Shown piece by piece: positions 59,901 to 64,000 of a DNA stretch of 64,000 bases. The stretch is from Owenia fusiformis (taxonomy: Eukaryota; Annelida; Polychaeta; Sabellida; Oweniidae): contig CAIIXF020000005.1 in the NCBI GenBank assembly GCA_903813345.2, positions 30,385,375-30,449,374 on the forward strand, written 5' to 3'. A model generated the notes under the pieces. That model was not told the DNA's origin, did no database searches, and saw nothing but the letters and a program-made list of their open reading frames with translations. The translations under genes and the position numbers were made by a program. How positions within the stretch are numbered: position 1 is the stretch's first letter; each line of letters begins with the position of its first letter.

Positions 59901-62900
59901 TACAAGTGAAAGGCAGAACAATGAGACTGGTGCTTATCGTAATCCTGTGCCTGGTGCCAGCTGAATCAGGCAAGATTGCAGTCTTCCCATATGGCCAGGG
60001 ATTTAATTCAAGGCTCATGAACATGGAAAAAATAATAGGCATGTTGGCTGATGATGGACATTCAGTGACGATGATAATTAGTAGCGTATATGATGAAACT
60101 ACAAGACCTCTACACAACACTGCAAAAGTTATGAAATATCCAGCACCGGTTAATACCCTATTGATAACTGACAAAGAATTTTTGGATCAAATCAACAAGG
60201 CATCATCTGAATTAGAGATGCCTCAAATATTTATCAAAACGCAGGTGAACTTTTGTGAGAGTTTACTCAAAAATGGCCTCATGGAAAAACTTAAAATGGA
60301 AAACTTCGAGCTCCTGATTCTAGACTATGCAGACTACTGTTCTAGATTTTTAAATGATTATTTGGATATTCCAACAATAGTGTACTCCAATTTTGGTCCA
60401 ATATCTGAGGGTGAAATAGGTTTTCCATCAACCACTTCTTATATTCCCACATTTATGGTAGGATTTCAAGATACTATGACATTCTGGGAGAGATTGCAGA
60501 ATTTGTTAAGCTACAGTGCGTATGAGTTTATAGGACGTGAATTATTCATGAAGGAATTCCGTAAATTGCGCCAAAAATATGACTACAACAGAACTCTTAG
60601 TTTATGGGATTCTCACAAGAGGGCAGCTCTGTATATGAGTCATGCGAATCATGCCTTGGACTTCCCACGTCCTTTAATGCCAAACCATATATATGTTGGA
60701 GGCATGTTTTTCTCTCCTAAAAAATACATCAAACCTTCTCTACAAAAAATCATATATGACTCTGCGCCACATGGCGTGATCCTTATGAGTTTTGGGACCC
60801 TACTTTCTCATATGGCCATTGAAAAAGCTGAAATTTTTGCAAAGGTATTTGCTCAGTTACCTCATACAGTTATATGGAAATATGAAGGCATAACACCAGA
60901 AAATCTTGCTAATAACACCATATTGATGAAATGGTTACCACAGAATGATATCCTTGGGAACACAAGAACGAAACTGTTCATATCTCATTGTGGTATATCT
61001 AGCTTGTATGAAGCCGTCAACCATGCAGTTCCTACTCTAGGGATACCTTTCATGTTTGACCAGGATACAAACGCAGCTAAGATCATAACAAGATACAACA
61101 TTGGACTAGTTGTTAAATTCAAAACAATCACAGAAGAGAGTATTTATAATGCCATTAAAGCTATGCTTGAAAATAAAGTCTATAAAGACAATGCTGTTGA
61201 ACTGTCAAAAATGGCAAAAGATACTCCTGTGACGCCAAAAGCAACATTTCTTTATTGGGTGAACTTTGTTTTACGACATAAAGGACCAGGTCATTTGAGA
61301 TCTAAACCTGCTTATGAGATGTCTTGGATTCAATACTTTTCATTGGATGTGATAGCATTTGTTTTAACTGTGTGTTTGATAATCTGCACAATTGTTGCAT
61401 TCATACTGAGATGTATATGTAAATGCATATGTAGATCTAAAACTAAGTTAAAGAAACACTGATCATAATGATGCATGCCTCATTAGACATTTATAATTAC
61501 AATAAATGATCTCACCACAAGGTGACTTACTAGGGTCAGTTGTCATAGAGGACATACAAAAAGTCTCTCAAAAACTTCCTACTGGCATCCATTTTAATGT
61601 ATAAAATGTGACTTCATTTGTAGTTTTTGGTATATCCAAAAAACAATTTATTTTGACTTGAATTGAAAATTTTGACTTTTCAATTTGGTAAATCACTGTA
61701 CATGTAATATGGCAAAAACACCTAACCTCAGCAACATAGGCCATTGTAGTCTGACATGTCTTCAGATGATTCTAGACACATGGCTAATGGGCCTAGACTC
61801 ATCATCTTTAAAGAAAAGCATCTAGACAAATGAACCTCTGCAAAAATGAAGCAATAAAGGAAAGCCTACATAAAAATACTATCTAAGAGTATTATTTCAT
61901 CGACGTTTTTGTTTAGCCCTCAATTTTTTGAAAAATGCTCCCTTATCTCAAAATGGAATTAAATTACATATTTTTGGCATTTTCATACCAATCTGAGCAC
62001 CCATTACATTTATAGTACTTAAAAAATAAATCTTGCTTCATTTTTGCTTGAAGTTTTTGTCTGTTAATGCGAGAATAGTGATCTCTACCTGTGAGACCCA
62101 TGAGTTCTCAGCAATAAATCTCTCCATACGGTTTATATCTTTCTCAATCTACAAAATAAGCATGTATATAAGCTGCATATACATCACTTATACCCAGAGC
62201 TATTGACTTGAAATCTGGGGGAGTCATTTATGCAAAAACTGCCATTTGTGAGAAAGCTAGTCTGAATACTTCTTGCATTCTTTTTAGCCAGAATAATGCA
62301 AAGTACAGAATGTTTATATTACAGCAACAATATCAGCTTATATAATGTATTAAGATTTCAATACTTGTCTCGCTACACTCATACATTGTCAAATGTACAT
62401 AGACACTGTACTATATAAAGACAACATGAAGTATTGAAGGATTCATATTTTAGTTTTACGTAATTAAACAGTAAGCTCTATGTAATGATATTCAAATTAT
62501 GCTTTTCCATAATAGAAGTATGTGTTAAATTTATTACATGATACACCATACCAGATATATTACACAAACTGATATGCTATAATGAGTATAAAATAAACTT
62601 CACATTTAAAGAAAGATGTCACTAGTAGTTCTCTTACCTGTCTGAATGTGTCTTGATGGATCTCCTGGTGCCGAGTATCAAAGTATTGGTCTATAAAACT
62701 AAAATATTCTTTTCTTTTGCGTTCTAAAGTTGGTTGGCGTCTGTCCAAACTGGCAGGTAGGTAACCCTGGAATAGTTAAGGTAGAAAGATTAATTTTTGA
62801 GACCAGAGTACTCTAGTAGCGCTTGACAAATAAATTTTAATTTTCCTTGGAACAATCGCACAGACATGACTTACAGTCCATGAAAATAGCCAGTTGGCAT

Positions 62901-63430
62901 AAATTATCTCAATTTATATTATTTAGGCTCTCATTGATCATCATTCATTGTCATGCCTATTTCAAAAAGACAAAGTTCTGACTACAGGATAATCTGATTT
63001 TGAAAACTGCCAAATAATTAAAAAGTGAATGTCGGCATAATTATTACACACTAATGAATTTCAACATTTTCTAATCTTGGAAAATGTCTATATCTGATCA
63101 GATATCTCTTTAAACAAGGAAAGTAAGGGAAACACTAGCATTACTTTTGAAGATTGATACCAACATTGTATACATCCTTGGATCACAGGGCTTCAAAATC
63201 CAGAATATCTTCTTTCTTTTTACACCCTGCTATAAGCAGTTAGCATTTCCCCGATTAGAACTCACAATTTGATTCGCTGTCGCAACACTATTACACCATC
63301 ACTGATACACCATCACCATTAAAGTAGAACTAAACAGGTAAAACAAATTTTTTACTTACTGATAAAATTTTCCAGCATGTGGGTCGAACCTGCTTAGGAA
63401 TCCCTGACCAGCTGAGCTTTCTTAAATCTC
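50966..63430 (-). CDS. TBC1D22-type Rab GTPase-activating protein, 5' part outside window
   Basis: The TBC domain switches off Rab GTPases by supplying arginine and glutamine fingers. Exons on the minus strand: 63430-63360, 62766-62638, 58301-58236 (with alternative 62148-62089), 56218-56098, 52417-52235, 51771-51548 and 51097-50966; phases agree. Readings match TBC1D22A/B closely: DLRKLSWSGIPKQVRPTCWK; GYLPASLDRR; HQEIHQDTFRQ; IHIDIPRM (arginine finger); RHPASGYVQGINDLVTPFF (glutamine finger in YVQG); ADSFWCMSKLLDGIQDNYTF; FRWMNNLLTRELPLRCTIRL with WDTY; FADAPSHVKKR then stop. The acceptor of the first seen exon requires a phase-1 donor from an upstream exon that was not found. The largest intron (58302-62088) holds a glycosyltransferase gene on the other strand, and another holds the Harbinger-like element. 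The seen coding part is about 308 codons. Protein family is very sure; the exact orthologue (A or B) is not decidable here. Confidence 0.93.
52031..52198. mobile_element. MITE-like repeat with CAGGTCCGTAGCC end
   Basis: CAGGTCCGTAGCC at the left and CTAGCTATGGGCCTG at the right are imperfect inverted ends. The interior is a diverged inverted relative of 39745-39939. It lies just after the TBC exon 52417-52235, inside the next intron. Confidence 0.5.
52418..56097. other. Intron of the TBC gene, with an orphan promoter-like patch
   Basis: Mostly very AT-rich and featureless, with a short (TA)n run near 53980. At 54350-54480 a CpG-containing patch holds TAGTATAAAAGGCCTGAT (plus strand TATA-like at 54402) after CGTTTAGCAAATCGAACGCTC. 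A 79-codon open frame at 54662-54901 follows but matches nothing known to me. Confidence 0.3.
56737..58156. mobile_element. PIF/Harbinger-like nonautonomous element, TAA-flanked
   Basis: Ends AGGTACGTTCACACCAACGG and its complement are flanked by TAA (56734-56736, 58157-58159), the TWA duplication of Harbinger elements. Long inverted arms pair, with the right arm partly duplicated (57840-57985 and 58010-58156). The 1.4 kb is saturated with AAAGCG/CGCTTT words in both orientations. It lies in a TBC gene intron. Confidence 0.75.
57376..57516 (+). pseudogene. 46-codon reading frame with TATA box inside the Harbinger-like element
   Basis: CTATATAAAGATGC at 57320-57333 precedes an ATG at 57376 opening MAEQRDPEIPDGPEHDLSEE then DMTFVAWRDI, ending at a stop where CGCTTT-type repeats begin. 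This is the only non-repetitive core of the element. It is probably the start of an accessory protein from an autonomous parent, cut short by repeat sequence. Confidence 0.4.
58236..58301 (-). other. Canonical arginine-finger exon of the TBC gene
   Basis: 22 codons, phase 0 on both sides, IHIDIPRMNPLIPIFQQPVV then QE. It carries the IxxDxxR arginine-finger motif and matches TBC1D22 (IHIDIPRMSP). Acceptor CTATTTACAG, donor GAG/GTATAG. Confidence 0.85.
59638..59734. mobile_element. hAT-like MITE, GTACCCTTTG family, copy 3 (inverted)
   Basis: 97 bp with near-matching 8-bp flanks AATTGAAC (59630-59637) and ATTTGAAC (59735-59742). In reverse orientation relative to 3401-3485 and 32102-32470. It contains a doubled AGAGTCTAGTTAAACTA block. 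It ends 186 bp before the glycosyltransferase ATG. Confidence 0.7.
59921..61462 (+). CDS. UDP-glycosyltransferase (UGT family), intronless, catalytic His replaced
   Basis: Full-length single-exon member of glycosyltransferase family 1, 513 residues; UGTs transfer sugar from UDP-sugars to small lipophilic acceptors in the ER lumen. The ATG at 59921 was chosen because the open frame upstream begins only with GTG; MRLVLIVILCLVPAES is a signal peptide. The donor-binding signature is present (WLPQNDILG ... FISHCGISSLYEAVNHAVPT ... FDQDTN). A membrane helix (about residues 475-496) is followed by a Lys-rich tail ending KLKKH, as for ER-retained type I UGTs. Unusual points: the catalytic histidine (SHxMN in human UGTs) aligns with Arg31 in NSRLMNM, and the usual HGG of the signature is HCG. 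The acidic partner in LDYADYC is kept. AATAAA follows at 61501. It is nested on the opposite strand in a TBC gene intron, which with the lack of introns suggests a retrocopy or a compact UGT lineage. Confidence 0.93.
   Translation: MRLVLIVILCLVPAESGKIAVFPYGQGFNSRLMNMEKIIGMLADDGHSVTMIISSVYDETTRPLHNTAKVMKYPAPVNTLLITDKEFLDQINKASSELEMPQIFIKTQVNFCESLLKNGLMEKLKMENFELLILDYADYCSRFLNDYLDIPTIVYSNFGPISEGEIGFPSTTSYIPTFMVGFQDTMTFWERLQNLLSYSAYEFIGRELFMKEFRKLRQKYDYNRTLSLWDSHKRAALYMSHANHALDFPRPLMPNHIYVGGMFFSPKKYIKPSLQKIIYDSAPHGVILMSFGTLLSHMAIEKAEIFAKVFAQLPHTVIWKYEGITPENLANNTILMKWLPQNDILGNTRTKLFISHCGISSLYEAVNHAVPTLGIPFMFDQDTNAAKIITRYNIGLVVKFKTITEESIYNAIKAMLENKVYKDNAVELSKMAKDTPVTPKATFLYWVNFVLRHKGPGHLRSKPAYEMSWIQYFSLDVIAFVLTVCLIICTIVAFILRCICKCICRSKTKLKKH
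61501..61506 (+). terminator. Polyadenylation signal of the UGT gene
   Basis: AATAAA 39 bases after the stop codon, on the gene's strand. Confidence 0.6.
62089..62148 (-). other. Second arginine-finger-like exon of the TBC gene
   Basis: 20 codons, phase 0 on both sides, IEKDINRMERFIAENSWVSQ. Acceptor TTATTTTGTAG, donor CAG/GTAGAG. It shares I, D, I, R, M and a later I with the exon at 58236-58301 at matching places, including the IxxDxxR motif. It sits between exon 62766-62638 and the canonical copy, so it looks like a duplicated, possibly mutually exclusive exon. Confidence 0.65.
63181..63290. repeat. Dispersed ~110-bp repeat, copy 2
   Basis: Same-orientation copy of 50541-50651, in the TBC intron between exons 63430-63360 and 62766-62638. 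Confidence 0.8.
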
Positions 63431-64000
63431 CTGAAACACATAAAAATTATATGATATATAACATACAGTAAAAAAAAACAAGTCACACACTGAACATTAC
63501 AGTACCACAAGCGATATGTCTGGAAATGTACAAACCTGAAAAATGAGACACTGATGACCACGCCCCACCTGCCCACCTGTCAAGCTGGCTATAATGATGA
63601 CATCGCACATAAAAGAGAAATTATAGGCCAACCTGTACCACAGTCAACAGACTCTCTTTATTACTTATTTCTCATATCTGGAATACCTTTCATAATGCAA
63701 ATGTAGAATGGTTGGTGGGATATTCAGAGATATGGATTGGAGTACATACATACCAATCAAATTCAAGAAATAAAATCTGCATATGAGCTTTAAATAAAGC
63801 AGAAATTGAAATCCAGCATCAAACCATTTGAGGCAGATCCTTTACTGTAAAGAAAGAGTGACGATCAACAAAAGTTTATTTCAAATCAAATGAAAAGAAG
63901 ACTGACAGTGATCTTGGCCATTCTTTGATACTAGATTTTCAGCATACACACAGCGCAACAGGAAAAAGTAATTGTATCAAATTAAAGTTGAATTTTGAAT
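63431..64000. other. Upstream intron of the TBC gene, no exon seen
   Basis: The preceding TBC exon, expected to end in phase 1 and to encode the linker before DLRKLSW, was not found, so it probably lies beyond the window. Confidence 0.4.

Noticed and set aside
59906-59920. Upstream start of the UGT at a GTG codon
   Set aside because: Animal nuclear genes rarely start at GTG, and the ATG at 59921 gives a normal signal peptide directly.

Overview
The window looks like nuclear DNA of a bilaterian invertebrate. It is AT-rich, its genes are broken by many GT-AG introns, and several compact DNA-transposon and MITE families fill the introns and spacers. Gene content fits this: a nitrilase-FHIT fusion (NitFhit), a DUR3-type urea symporter, a CUB/LDLa receptor-like protein, a multi-copy neuropeptide precursor, a TBC1D22-type Rab-GAP and a UDP-glycosyltransferase. 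The sequence alone does not fix the species; a marine, lophotrochozoan-like animal is a guess. All exon models below were built by eye from splice sites, codon phase and remembered family motifs.

Layout: 1-4194 (minus) is part of a DUR3-like urea transporter, with four exons seen and both ends missing. 4195-10116 has no recognised gene but holds several MITEs. 10767-16343 (minus) is a complete NitFhit coding region in ten exons, with a noncoding first exon near 16581. 19467-23397 (minus) is a five-exon receptor-like gene with CUB, LDLa, transmembrane and PPxY-tail segments; its 5' end was not found. 28270-43822 (minus) is the most interesting locus: a neuropeptide precursor with 14 peptides ending in Ile-Trp. 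Its signal-peptide exon and a TATA/Inr promoter appear to lie 14.7 kb upstream, across an intron that contains a 5.8 kb mariner-like element carrying a giant near-perfect palindrome. 46990-48590 is a 31-bp minisatellite. 50966-63430 (minus) is a TBC1D22-type Rab-GAP with two related arginine-finger exons. An intronless UDP-glycosyltransferase (59921-61462, plus) sits between those two exons on the opposite strand.

The genes do not form an operon or an obvious pathway. The shared theme is repeat activity. At least five TA-flanked mariner-like elements with CAGGGTG-type ends, a CGAGGGG-ended mariner, hAT-like MITEs with 8-bp duplications, a TTAA-flanked piggyBac-like MITE and a TAA-flanked Harbinger-like MITE were identified from paired ends and target-site duplications. 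Several are nested inside one another.
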